Source: Acidobacteriota bacterium
GTDB lineage: Bacteria; Acidobacteriota; Blastocatellia; Pyrinomonadales; Pyrinomonadaceae
Direction: 5' to 3'
Assembly: GCA_025463135.1 (NCBI GenBank)
Contig: JAOAPY010000015.1
Coordinates: 62,001 to 126,000 of the forward strand
Length of the DNA: 64,000 nt
The translations under genes were made by a program, and so were the position numbers. Below are positions 1-9,400 of the stretch, piece after piece (within the stretch, counting starts at the first letter, position 1; each line of letters opens with the position of its first letter). The notes beneath the pieces are model-generated. The model was given only the letters and a program-made list of their open reading frames with translations, searched no databases and had not been told where the DNA came from.

Positions 1-182
1 TAAGTTCGGAAATAAATTTCTCGGGAGCAATGCGCAGGCCGTTGGGTGACGCAATATATCATGAAGCATTTCTATTGTCTGGCGATGCGGCGGCAAAAAC
101 AAGAAAGCTACAACCGTCAGTGCCTTAGTCCCAGTCGGGATGAGAAATGCCTCTAAACATGTAGTCAAAGTGCCAACCGTTC

Positions 183-1739
183 TTACTCCCACTCTATGGT
201 GCTGGGTGGCTTGGAGCTGATGTCGTATACCACGCGGTTGATACCACGTACTTCCGAGACAATTCGCGACGAGATGCGGGCCAAAACTTCGTGCGGCAAC
301 CTCGCCCAATCGGCTGTCATACCATCGACACTGGTGACCGCACGAATCGCTACAACCTTTTCATAGGTCCGTTCGTCACCCATGACGCCCACCGTAGAAA
401 TGGGCAGCAATACTGGAAACGCCTGCCAAACTGAATGATAGAGTTCCGCAAAGCGCAACTCCTCATCCAGAATTCTGTCGGCCGCCTGGAGCAATTGAAT
501 CCGCTCCTGAGTGATCTCGCCAATTATGCGCACCGCCAGCCCGGGTCCGGGAAACGGATGCCGGGTCAGGATCTCCTGGGGAACGCCCAATTCTCTGCCA
601 ATTAATCGAACCTCATCTTTGAATAGTTCTCGCAAGGGCTCGATGAGGCGCAGTTTCATTTTTTCCGGCAGGCCGCCCACATTGTGGTGACTCTTGATGA
701 CTGCCGAGGGTCCGAGCACCGAAACGGATTCGATTACGTCCGGGTAGAGCGTGCCCTGGACCAGATAACCAACGTCACCCAGCCGCTTCGCTTCCTCTTC
801 AAAGACCTCGATAAAGACTTTTCCGATCTGTTTGCGCTTTTGTTCGGGATCAACTACACCCTTGAGGGCCGCCAGGAATCTAGGTCCCGCACGAACACCT
901 AAGACATTCAAATTGAGAGTTTGCTGCAACAGGGTTAAGGTAGTTTCGAACTCACCTTCTCGTAAGAGTCCGTTATCGACGAAGAGGCAAAGCTGACGGT
1001 CGCCGACTGCCCGGTGTACGAGCGTCGCCGCCACTGTTGAATCGACACCACCAGAAAGCCCGCAAACCACCCGTCCCGTGGCGCCCACCTCATCACGAAT
1101 AAGCGAGGTCTGCTCCTCGATAACGGCGTTAGGAGACCAGTCACCTCGGCAACCGCAAACGGCAAACAAAAAGTTGCGAAGGACCTGGGCTCCGAGCGGT
1201 GTGTGCGCCACTTCCGGATGGAATTGGACGCCAAATATGCGTCTGCTTAAGTCTTCAATTGCGTTAAGCGCGTCATCTGTTTTTGCTGTAATACGGAATC
1301 CGTTGGGAACTGCGGTCACGTGATCGCCGTGACTCATCCAAACGTCCATCTCGGCAGGCAAGCCCTTAAGCAGCGGGCTTTCCGGCTCGAGCACTTTGAG
1401 TCTGGCGTAGCCAAACTCGCGACTCTCGGAAGGCCGCACTTGGCCACCAAGGTCAAAGGCCAGCACCTGTAGGCCGTAACAGATGCCCAGGATTGGGCAA
1501 TTAATTGCATCCAACAAGCCGCTTGGCGGACGAGGCGCATCGTGCTGGTATACCGATGCCGGGCTGCCGGAGAGAATCAGGCCTTTCGGTTGTCGGCTGG
1601 TGAGTTCATTGAGTGGGGTTTGATACGGCAGTATCTGACAATAGACGCCGGCCTCGCGGACGCGACGGGCTATGAGTTGGGTGTATTGCGATCCAAAGTC
1701 AAGTATGATGACGGTTTCGTGGCGGCTATTATCAGTCAA
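183..1739 (-). CDS. guaA: GMP synthase (glutamine-hydrolysing)
   Basis: Converts XMP to GMP using ATP and glutamine in purine synthesis in the cytoplasm. The 518-residue length is usual for GuaA. An N-terminal class I glutamine amidotransferase domain (about 8-195) has the nucleophile Cys87 in GICYG and the His174/Glu176 pair in FHPE. The ATP-pyrophosphatase domain follows with the P-loop SGGVDS (229-234), and the C-terminal dimerisation domain ends in the typical KPPSTIEWE. The start is a TTG at 1739-1737 with GAGGTG eight bases upstream. The gene is divergent from the beta-propeller gene and has a good sigma70-like promoter in the shared gap. The 182 bases after its stop show no gene or clear terminator. 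Confidence 0.97.
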   Translation of the reverse strand: MTDNSRHETVIILDFGSQYTQLIARRVREAGVYCQILPYQTPLNELTSRQPKGLILSGSPASVYQHDAPRPPSGLLDAINCPILGICYGLQVLAFDLGGQVRPSESREFGYARLKVLEPESPLLKGLPAEMDVWMSHGDHVTAVPNGFRITAKTDDALNAIEDLSRRIFGVQFHPEVAHTPLGAQVLRNFLFAVCGCRGDWSPNAVIEEQTSLIRDEVGATGRVVCGLSGGVDSTVAATLVHRAVGDRQLCLFVDNGLLREGEFETTLTLLQQTLNLNVLGVRAGPRFLAALKGVVDPEQKRKQIGKVFIEVFEEEAKRLGDVGYLVQGTLYPDVIESVSVLGPSAVIKSHHNVGGLPEKMKLRLIEPLRELFKDEVRLIGRELGVPQEILTRHPFPGPGLAVRIIGEITQERIQLLQAADRILDEELRFAELYHSVWQAFPVLLPISTVGVMGDERTYEKVVAIRAVTSVDGMTADWARLPHEVLARISSRIVSEVRGINRVVYDISSKPPSTIEWE

Positions 1740-1806
1740 AAAAAGAACACCTCGCAGCGTCTTTGGTGCGTCTTAAATCTTCCAGCAGAGATTGAGAAGG
1801 AACTGA

Positions 1807-1834
1807 ATTATACTTTCGCGACTCACTAACTCAA
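1807..1834 (-). promoter_or_regulatory. Candidate sigma70-type promoter of guaA
   Basis: On the minus strand the -35 element is TTGAGT (1834-1829), the spacer is 16 bases and the -10 is a perfect TATAAT (1812-1807). This would give a leader of roughly 60 bases before the TTG start of guaA. Predicted from sequence only. Confidence 0.5.
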
Positions 1835-1854
1835 AACCGACAACCCGGGATTTC

Positions 1855-3033
1855 ATGATTTCAAGTAATGATCACGCAATGCAGTTCGGCCTCGCTTTCA
1901 AGAAATTCTCAGTTGTGTTCGTCATCATTGGCCTTCTCACCCTTACAAGCGGTCAGACCGGGAGTGTCCTCCCAACCCCTCCCACACCGAAAGTCTTCCT
2001 GGCTCAACCTCTGACTGTTCGTTGGCGCTATCTTTCCAGCGGGACACTCAATCTAACGCCTGCGGTCGACAGCGAGCGAATTTATCTGCCTCTGGCGGGC
2101 GGGTCAATCGTCTCCCTGGGAGCAAGCGAGGGACAGTTGTTCTGGAAGTCAGAGGTTGGCGGCGAGTTCTCGGCCTCGCCCACGGCTGATGATCATGCCT
2201 TGTATGTCGCTTCGGAAACAATAATGGCGGAGGGTGACAGCCGGCCGGTGAAGGGATCGCTGCGGGCGCTGGGACGCGAAGCAGGGGTTACGCTTTGGCT
2301 CAAGACGCTCCCCGTCCCGATTCGTGGCTCGTTGGCTATGAGTGAGGAAAAGCTTTTTGCCGGCACCAGCAATGGCGGTTTTTATTCCATCGAAAAAGCA
2401 ACCGGCAACGTTGTCTGGTTTGTTCAGTTGGGATCCGCTTTTAACTGTAGTCCGGTGATCTCCAAACACGGTGTCTATGTAGGCAGTGAGGACGGAACCC
2501 TGCTTTCACTCGAGGAAGCTAGTGGCAAAGTTCGTTGGCGTTATGCTTCGGGCGGTCCAGTGCGTGGACCGGTCGCGATCTTTAACGACACGGTCTACTT
2601 TGGTTCCGGTGACGGCTATGTCTATGCAGTAGGTGAAGCCGATGGGCGACTGCACTGGCGCAGTCGGACGGGCGCGGGAGTGCAGGCAGTCAAGAGCGTT
2701 TCGCGAGGGCTGTTGGTAGCTTCCTTTGACAACTTTGTTTACTTACTCTCATTCCAGCGGGGCAAACGTCTTTGGAAGCGTCAGCTTCCGGGGCGGATAT
2801 CAGCCCAGCCGGTAACGGCTGAGGACGGCGCCCTCTTTACGCCAATTTCCAGCGACGCCGCCGTGGTGCTTGGTCTGCGGGACGGAAAGCAAGTCAATTC
2901 TCTGCCGACCGGAGAAGGCAGTAATACCGCGGCCTCACCACTCATCGTGGCTGACAGAGTTTTCCTCACGACGGATCGGGGTCTGTTGGCTTTTTCTCAG
3001 CCCGGTAAATCGAAAGCCTCTAATCGCCCGTAA
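1855..3033 (+). CDS. Secreted PQQ-binding-like beta-propeller protein
   Basis: 392 residues. A basic stretch and a hydrophobic segment (about 16-34) form a signal peptide or lipoprotein-like leader. The rest is a series of PQQ-type blades with recurrent motifs such as GSIVSLGASEGQLFWKS, GTLLSLEEASGKVRWRY and GYVYAVGEADGRLHWRS. This is the BamB/PQQ-dehydrogenase type of propeller, but no quinone-enzyme catalytic residues are evident, so a scaffold or outer-membrane-assembly role (BamB-like) is possible and not shown. ATG at 1855 is chosen; ATG at 1879 is an alternative. It is convergent with pssA, 53 bp away. Exact function unknown. Confidence 0.85.
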   Translation: MISSNDHAMQFGLAFKKFSVVFVIIGLLTLTSGQTGSVLPTPPTPKVFLAQPLTVRWRYLSSGTLNLTPAVDSERIYLPLAGGSIVSLGASEGQLFWKSEVGGEFSASPTADDHALYVASETIMAEGDSRPVKGSLRALGREAGVTLWLKTLPVPIRGSLAMSEEKLFAGTSNGGFYSIEKATGNVVWFVQLGSAFNCSPVISKHGVYVGSEDGTLLSLEEASGKVRWRYASGGPVRGPVAIFNDTVYFGSGDGYVYAVGEADGRLHWRSRTGAGVQAVKSVSRGLLVASFDNFVYLLSFQRGKRLWKRQLPGRISAQPVTAEDGALFTPISSDAAVVLGLRDGKQVNSLPTGEGSNTAASPLIVADRVFLTTDRGLLAFSQPGKSKASNRP

Positions 3034-3086
3034 ATTTTTTCGACACGGGCGTGGCCTCTCACGGCTCCACAACCCATCGATTGGGC

Positions 3087-3998
3087 CTAGCTTTCTTTGG
3101 CTTTGGCGGGTAGGTTTGCCCCGCTGAGGTTGGGGCGGCGCCGGAACAGGCCGGCCATGCGGGACAGGAATCCGTACAGAATATAAGCCAGTACGATTGC
3201 GAGCAGAACGTATCTCGAAAAAAGGAAAATGAGCACGCCCACGCCCACCGCGAGGATGATTGTTCGCATACTGCGACTCTTGGTGCCCACAGTTTTGAAG
3301 CTCGAGAAGCGCATTGTGCTTACCATGAGTATGCTGAGCACGCCCATCAGAATCATCATAAGGACAGAATACATCTGCGCGCGTTCAAGACCGTAAGCGA
3401 ATCTCAAGGGCGTCGGCGCAAAATGGACCAGGGCCGCTACCAAACCGCCGGCCACCGGTATCGGTAAGCCGACAAAACTCTTTTTGTCCATTTTTGTAGT
3501 GCCTTCGGCCAGGATTCGTGGTCTCGACGCTTGTACGTTGAAGCGAGCCAGGCGAAATGTTCCACACATCAAGAACATAAATGAGATGAACAGGGCGACG
3601 TTATACAGATCGCTGCCTTCTTGAAAACTGGCTCCATAGCCCCACACGTATGCCAGCACTGCCGGAGCGATTCCAAAGGTCACGACATCAGCCAAAGAAT
3701 CGAGTTGAATACCAATCTCGGTGGTGGTTTTCGTCATGCGTGCGATGCGTCCATCAAGCATATCGAAAAGCAAGGCCCAGCCGATCGCTTTGGCTCCATT
3801 ATCCAGATAGGCTGTCGCCCTGGCGCCGTCACCCACCCCCATAAGCTGAAAAGCGCGCAAGGCGCTCATGACGGTGTAAAAGCCCATGCCGATATTGGCG
3901 GCGGTAAACGCAGAAGGAATTAAGTAGAGACCCTTCTTCAATCCGCGACGCTCCGGATTAGGCGTGTTCTTAGGTCTCCCAGATTCCGTTTCACTCAT
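3087..3998 (-). CDS. pssA: CDP-diacylglycerol-serine O-phosphatidyltransferase
   Basis: Makes phosphatidylserine from CDP-diacylglycerol and L-serine in the inner membrane. The CDP-alcohol phosphatidyltransferase signature DGxxAR-x8-GxxxDxxxD is intact, running from DGRIAR to QLDSLAD at about residues 82-104. Several hydrophobic segments follow. At 303 residues it is longer than the minimal family because of a C-terminal membrane and basic tail. Its ATG overlaps the psd stop by four bases (ATGA at 3995-3998), so psd and pssA are translationally coupled in the order psd-pssA. Together they give phosphatidylethanolamine. Confidence 0.93.
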   Translation of the reverse strand: MSETESGRPKNTPNPERRGLKKGLYLIPSAFTAANIGMGFYTVMSALRAFQLMGVGDGARATAYLDNGAKAIGWALLFDMLDGRIARMTKTTTEIGIQLDSLADVVTFGIAPAVLAYVWGYGASFQEGSDLYNVALFISFMFLMCGTFRLARFNVQASRPRILAEGTTKMDKKSFVGLPIPVAGGLVAALVHFAPTPLRFAYGLERAQMYSVLMMILMGVLSILMVSTMRFSSFKTVGTKSRSMRTIILAVGVGVLIFLFSRYVLLAIVLAYILYGFLSRMAGLFRRRPNLSGANLPAKAKES

Positions 3999-4618
3999 CG
4001 TTGTATCCTTCCGATGATAGTGGTGCCGCCGCGGACTCTCATGCCTTCCGTCACCGTCACTTTTACATTTGCCGGCAATACCACATCAGTTCGCGAGCTG
4101 AACTTGATCAGACCTATCCGCTCGCCCAGGGCCACCTGATCACCCGCCTGTTTCCAGCAGACTATGCGGCGGGCCAGAATACCGGCAATCTGTTTGCAGA
4201 CCACGCTGATTTTGTCACCTTCAATCGTCAATGCATTCTGTTCGTTCACCAGGCTGGCGCGCTCGTCGGTGGCCATCAGGAACTTTCCCCTGGTGTAGGA
4301 AACGCTGGTTATCCGGCCGGCAATCGGCGAGCGGTTGATATGCACATCAAGCGGTGACAGGAAAATACTAACGAGGGTGGCTGAGGATTCCTCGCCTGGC
4401 ACAAGCGTGCTTACGCGCGTAACTCGTCCATCGGCCGGAGCCACTACAACCTCGGAATCCGCGGGGGGTTCTCGCCGCGGATCACGAAAAAAGTAAAGCA
4501 TAAAGGCAGCGATAAAAAAGAAGAAAAGCGCTATGGGCCAATAGCCGAATGCCAATAGGATTCCAGCCGTTAATGCAGGTATGGCAATGTATGCTATGCC
4601 CTCACGCGCTATGCTCAA
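3995..4618 (-). CDS. psd: Phosphatidylserine decarboxylase, short type
   Basis: Decarboxylates phosphatidylserine to phosphatidylethanolamine. At 207 residues it belongs to the short PSD class. Two N-terminal hydrophobic segments (about 8-43) precede the FRDPRREPP motif, and LSPLDVHINRSP (88-99) carries the conserved Asp and His. The pyruvoyl group of this family forms by self-cleavage at a Gly-Ser in a motif like KFGSRTD; here the sequence is KFSSRTD (172-178), so the residue before the scissile Ser is Ser174, not Gly. The start is TTG at 4618 with AAGG about 11 bases upstream; no earlier start fits. Coupled to pssA by a 4-bp overlap. Confidence 0.92.
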   Translation of the reverse strand: MSIAREGIAYIAIPALTAGILLAFGYWPIALFFFFIAAFMLYFFRDPRREPPADSEVVVAPADGRVTRVSTLVPGEESSATLVSIFLSPLDVHINRSPIAGRITSVSYTRGKFLMATDERASLVNEQNALTIEGDKISVVCKQIAGILARRIVCWKQAGDQVALGERIGLIKFSSRTDVVLPANVKVTVTEGMRVRGGTTIIGRIQR

Positions 4619-4649
4619 AATATTTCTTACCTTGCGTACTTCACTTCGG

Positions 4650-4694
4650 AAAAATCGAAAGCGAGGACGTGCGCTTCCCTTCCCACGTCCCCGC
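4650..4694 (-). terminator. Intrinsic terminator after the YdcH-like gene
   Basis: Minus strand: an 11-bp stem (4694-4684 with 4671-4661, one mismatch, core GGGACGTG/CACGTCCT) is followed by TTTCGATTTTT. It lies between the YdcH-like stop at 4739 and the psd start at 4618. Confidence 0.55.
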
Positions 4695-4738
4695 TCTCAC
4701 AAACAACCTAGTTGTTGGGATAAATTTGCTGCGCTCCC

Positions 4739-4981
4739 TTAATGACCGGAAGCGTGACTCTTTTGGTATTGCGACATCATCGACTGCATTTCATCTTTAA
4801 TCGCAAGCTTCTTTTTCTTCAATGTAATTTCTTCCAGTTGCTCTTCATCGCTCGGATAAGCCAGGGACGATAACTCGCTAAGCCTTTCTTCGTACTTTCC
4901 GTGTTCCTTTGCCAATTCGCGAAAATCAGCATCTTGCCGAATCAACTCCTCTTTCAATGTATCCGTGGTTGCGATGTCCAT
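4739..4981 (-). CDS. YdcH/DUF465-family small protein
   Basis: An 80-residue, highly charged and wholly helical protein. Its alternating acidic and basic pattern (EERLSELSSLAYPSDEEQLEE, then LKKKKLAIKDEM) matches the YdcH/DUF465 family, which has no settled biochemical role. ATG at 4981 has AAGGAG about 12 bases upstream. It is followed by a hairpin-T-tract terminator, so it is probably a single-gene transcript. Coiled-coil assembly is likely; function unknown. Confidence 0.75.
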   Translation of the reverse strand: MDIATTDTLKEELIRQDADFRELAKEHGKYEERLSELSSLAYPSDEEQLEEITLKKKKLAIKDEMQSMMSQYQKSHASGH

Positions 4982-5094
4982 AGGTGTACACGTCTCCTTT
5001 CTGATGATGAAACTGGTAAGACCATTCAGGAGCCAGTCATTAGCCCCTGTTCAATTGTTGTGTGAAAAAATGTTAGCCCATCACGCGACCCAGA

Positions 5095-5601
5095 TCAAGC
5101 ACTGTGTCCAATTTCGGCAGTCATAATTAAGGCATCTTCCTGGGGATTCGAATAGTAATTCCTCCGCCTCCCGACGGTATTGAACCCGCACCCTTCATAC
5201 AGCGCCTGCGCGGCAGCATTTCCGGCCCGAACTTCCAGAAATGCTGTGGCGGCCCGATAGCCTCTTGCTGCCATCAGTAGTCGAGAAAGCAGGGCCGTAG
5301 CAATCCCGGTACGTCGGTAGGCATCGCACACGGCGACGTTGTTGATGTGCAGTTCATCGACAACCAATCGCCCTACGATATATCCAGCCAGGGTTTGTTC
5401 CTTCGCTAACTTCGGATCAAGGCGTGCTACCCACATCAGGCCCCGATCATTGCTCTGCAATTCACGATGATAAGCGTCCCAGCCCCAGGGACTCAATCGG
5501 CTGTTCTGCTCGATTTCTACGACTTCGAGCAGGTCGTGCTCTGTCATCGGTACAATTGAGACCGTGGCCGGTGCGATCAGGCCAGATTCCGTCACCGACA
5601 T
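5095..5601 (-). CDS. rimI: Ribosomal protein S18 alanine N-acetyltransferase (RimI family)
   Basis: A GNAT-fold acetyltransferase of 168 residues. The acetyl-CoA motif is VAVCDAYRRTGIATALL, with the RRTGIA pyrophosphate loop. The RimI-specific tail LYEGCGFNTVGRRRNYY followed by PQEDALIM is present. RimI acetylates the N-terminal alanine of ribosomal protein S18. The start overlaps the tsaB stop by 10 bp (5592-5601); tsaB-rimI pairing is common in bacteria and supports both calls. Confidence 0.9.
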   Translation of the reverse strand: MSVTESGLIAPATVSIVPMTEHDLLEVVEIEQNSRLSPWGWDAYHRELQSNDRGLMWVARLDPKLAKEQTLAGYIVGRLVVDELHINNVAVCDAYRRTGIATALLSRLLMAARGYRAATAFLEVRAGNAAAQALYEGCGFNTVGRRRNYYSNPQEDALIMTAEIGHSA

Positions 5602-6326
5602 GCTTTCAACTCCGGATCAGAGGGACGAACGTATATGGCTTGCAAGGACTCAGCTGACTCCGATACTCCAGCAGACCATTGCTGCAGGGCGAGAGTAGCT
5701 ATTCCTTTGGCCAGGTTGTCTTCCTTAGCGGCCATCTTCCAACCCTTTTCTCCGCTCCCTGACGTCTCAAGCTCAATGCCTTTGTCTTCAGCCTGAGCTT
5801 TCAGAAATTCTTTCAGAGCGTGCGCGCCCGCGCCGGCCCACATAAGGTGGTCGAGGCTTCCATACTTTTCGATAATCGCCGCGACTGGCAGGTGCGTCGG
5901 CGCATCCTGTTCGGTTATGCGGCCGTCGGATGACACGGAAAGTAGTTGCGCGAATAATTCACCCCGCCCAGCCGGCAGAAGCGCCGCGGTCGCCTCGGAA
6001 GCACCGCCCGCCCAGGCCACCGCATGCAGAGTGGGAATGCCGACGCAGGGTCGGTTGAGAGTAGCAGCGAGCGCTTTTACGCTCGCCAGGCCGATACGCA
6101 GTCCGGTGAAACTTCCGGGTCCGGCCGCTGCTGCGAACAAGTTAATATCGCCGACCGCAACACCTGAACTCTTTAGCATGCGATCGATATCGCGCAATAG
6201 AGTACTTGAATGCGAGATCTCGCGATCTCCTATCACCGAAGCGAGTAGGTGGTCCCCTCTCGCTAGGCAGATACTGCCGCCGAGCGTGGCAGTATCCAAA
6301 CTAAGAATCAGCGGTGCCTCACTCAT
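5592..6326 (-). CDS. tsaB: tRNA threonylcarbamoyladenosine synthesis protein TsaB
   Basis: Partner of TsaD in the complex that adds threonylcarbamoyl to A37 of ANN-decoding tRNAs. The ASKHA-fold N-terminus LSLDTATLGGSICL and the family hallmark GPGSFTGLRIGLASVKALA are clear. The frame is open further upstream, but the extra 24 codons run through an inverted repeat at 6339-6413, so ATG at 6326 (MSEAPLILSLDTA) is chosen, giving 244 residues. Overlaps rimI by 10 bp. Confidence 0.92.
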   Translation of the reverse strand: MSEAPLILSLDTATLGGSICLARGDHLLASVIGDREISHSSTLLRDIDRMLKSSGVAVGDINLFAAAAGPGSFTGLRIGLASVKALAATLNRPCVGIPTLHAVAWAGGASEATAALLPAGRGELFAQLLSVSSDGRITEQDAPTHLPVAAIIEKYGSLDHLMWAGAGAHALKEFLKAQAEDKGIELETSGSGEKGWKMAAKEDNLAKGIATLALQQWSAGVSESAESLQAIYVRPSDPELKACR

Positions 6327-6338
6327 CAGTTGCCGCTT

Positions 6339-6413
6339 TGTAGGGGCGGACCTGAGTGGTCCGCTTCGTTCGGTATGATCATCAAACCGGGCGGGCACTC
6401 AGGTCCCCCTACA
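6339..6413. repeat. Imperfect inverted repeat between large secreted gene and tsaB
   Basis: Left arm TGTAGGGGCGGACCTGAGTG (from 6339) and right arm GCACTCAGGTCCCCCTACA (ending 6413) are inverted copies apart from a few bases and an indel. It sits 16 bases after the stop of the large secreted gene and just before tsaB, and may end transcription or be a REP-like dispersed element. Only one copy is in this window. Confidence 0.6.
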
Positions 6414-6429
6414 GTTATGCCGGTCCGGA

Positions 6430-9400
6430 TCACCTGGAGCATTCGCCGTCGCCACGCGAAATTACCGAACTGAATCGTCGTTGGTATTCCGCGGAAGTGA
6501 TGAAGGCGCAAACCATGCCTCGATAATTGGCTGTGTCGCCGTTATTCAGGACGTTTACCCAGAACTCGTATCCACCTGCATCAGCATTGCGATGCAGGTA
6601 GCCAAAATATTCTGACAACACGAATGCCGCGTTGTATTCAGCCTGTCTGAACGAAACGCTTTCGGTGAGATCGCGCACCACAAAGCTGCGACTCTGATCC
6701 GCACTAGCACCGCTGTTGTAGCGGCGGAGCAGGACATCGCGCTGACTGCTGAGGTCGACGCCGGAACTGTCGCGCAGATTCCTTACCATTGCATCCACGA
6801 ATGATTCCGCCGAAGTATTTGCCTGATACTTCTGGACAAAGTCAGCCCTGCGGACAAAAGCTTCCGCGAAGGCCTGCTTCCTGGCTTCGAGGTTTGCTCC
6901 GCCCACTACCTGTTGGTGGTCTGATGAGTACTCCAGGAAAACCGGCCGCCGACCGAGGGCCCCCTTATAGAGTCCGTAGATAAACGATCCCGTCAACTGG
7001 AACTCCTGCTCGATAAAGAAGGCCGCAGCGACGTCGCGGCGTCGCGCGCCGGTGCAGTTACTGTCATTGCCGCATTGATTTATCTGGTCGCTCCAATAGT
7101 TGAAGCCGCCTTCGTCGGGTTCCCTTCCCAGCAGGTCCATATACTGTTGCCGCACGAAGTACTCGGCGACCTCGAGTGGATTAGCTGCGTCACCCGTCGA
7201 AGAAGCCGTAAACGCAGCTTCCGTCCGGCCGCCAACCAGACTAAAGGAGCGGTTAGCCGGACTAAAAGTGTAGTTGGCACGCGAAGGGGTCACGGTATAA
7301 AAACCGTTGGCCTCCACATTATCAAAGTGGTAGTTGCCGTTTGTGTCCGTGATTGTCTTTCGTGACATGGCGCCGCTCATTGTTACTACGGCACCGCTCA
7401 CCGGTTGACCATCGGTCCCGGCAATACGGCCATTCACAACTCCATTAGCCGCTGTAGGCACGATACCCATGTTGAAATATGAGACTTCCGGATCGTGATC
7501 CGATATGCGCTCGGGACGGTTGGGATCGTTGCGTAATGAATCCGGGAAATCCGCATCCATCCGCGCGTAGGCAAAACGGCTGAAGCGATTCATCATATTT
7601 TGATTGGCCACCGTGTGGTCCAATGCCTGCGCGTTCCCGCCGAAGGTGTACGAATATTTTTGATCTGCCGGCAGCGTGTCTATCAAGTCCGTCAGATCCG
7701 GATTGTTGAGGTCGGCGCTTGACTCAACTACCTGGGTGGCCGGTGCGGGGGTGCCCTTGACGACTCCCATAACGTCGTCGTAACCGTCATTGAATTGGAA
7801 GGAATTGTAATCGCCGACAGAAACAATGTTCTGATCGTAGGGCAGCACCTGCTCAGGACCGCCACCGTTCTGCATGGTGTTTATGAGCTTTGCCAGCGAA
7901 GCGGCTTCCAAATTTCGCTTGACGCGGGTGTGTGCTCCAGCATTCGTTTGCAGCGTAACACTGCCAAGTGAGCGCAGGTGATTCACAATGACGCTGAAGA
8001 AGAGAGTGGTTCCGTCCGGTTGGACGATGCTGGCCCGCAAGACCAGGGGCGGGCGATCGTTGAGCGTGCCTGGACTTCCCGTACTCGGGTCAATAAAAGT
8101 TTCGGTCTTGTTGTACTGCGTCACACTAAAGACCGTAACGCGAGCAGCCTTGACCAGAAAACCAACGTCGATTCCGCCTATGTCATTACCTTCAACTAGG
8201 TAGGCCTGGTAGTTCGGATTCGGTCGAGCTGCCGCGACTTCATCATTATTTAGCTTTGTCGCTACTGTTTGTAGTGTGGTCAGATTTTCCATCTCTTCAA
8301 CACCGATGACATCTGGCAAGCTCATGATGTTTCGAATCGCCAACGATGCTTTGTTCAGACGATTATTGAAGGCTGTTGTAGTAAGAACCACGTCGCTGAC
8401 CGCTGGGTCATCAGTAGTGTCAAAGAATCTCTGCATATTGAAACTACCGATGGTTAGCTCCCGAGCATTCGGTACAGGTACCGCCGTGGCGGTAATTCCA
8501 CCCGTGACCAAGGGAGTTGCAGTTACCGATGGCGGGTCCGTGTCGATCGTGTAGGTGCGGAAGCCAAAGTCCAGCGGACCAGTTATTCCAGTGACCACGG
8601 CGTTGGACGCCACCTGCAGGTCCACGGATCCTGTTAGTCCCAGACTATTGACACGCAGGCGTTCCGGATTCGCATCGAATGTCGGCGCGCTGGCCGGCGC
8701 TGCTCCGGAGGGATAAGGCGTGGGCGTAGGATAAGGAATCTCAATGCCTGGTTCGCGGAAAGGACGCGCCACACCGGTGATCACACCATAGAAGTCTCCA
8801 AAGCTCGCAGAAGTCGCGTTGACCTCATCGATATTTCCACCGGTTGGAGCACCAACCGTAAGCGAATTAACATGCACACGCATGCCTTCAAACTTCTCCA
8901 GGTTATTCACATTGTTGACCAGCGTGTCGGCGGCAGTGATTGTGATTGGGGCCGGCAGCGCGTTGCCTGTCGAGTTGACAGTAACAGTTGGCGAGGTCAT
9001 CTCAGTTTGCGACTGTGTGCCCGGGTCGGACGCGGGGACGAACTCGGCGACCGTTCCGGCTACTTGAACATTGTTTCCGAGAGCAGCTCCCGCTGGCGGT
9101 GCGCTGGAAGTGAAAACGAATATGCCTTCAGATGTGTTTGGGTCGCCGTCGACCGAAGCGTCAGGCTCCTGCAGAAAAAAACCGTTGCTTCTAAGACCGG
9201 TTACGATACCGCTTGTCGTTACTGAGGTCGCGACGAAGGGTGAACTGGCGCCTGAGCCTTGAATCGTGTGAATAGGAGTAAGACTAAAGTCATCATTTGT
9301 GATCGTGCCGAGTCCCTGGAGGTCTCCGTTGTTTGCGCCGACCACGTTGCTGATATTGACGAAGAAAGTCTCATTCGGTTCAGGAGTAGGATCGCCGTTG

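Noticed and set aside
6326-6398. Extended N-terminus for TsaB
   Set aside because: The extra codons lie in an inverted repeat and are absent from the TsaB fold, which starts at MSEAPLILSLD.
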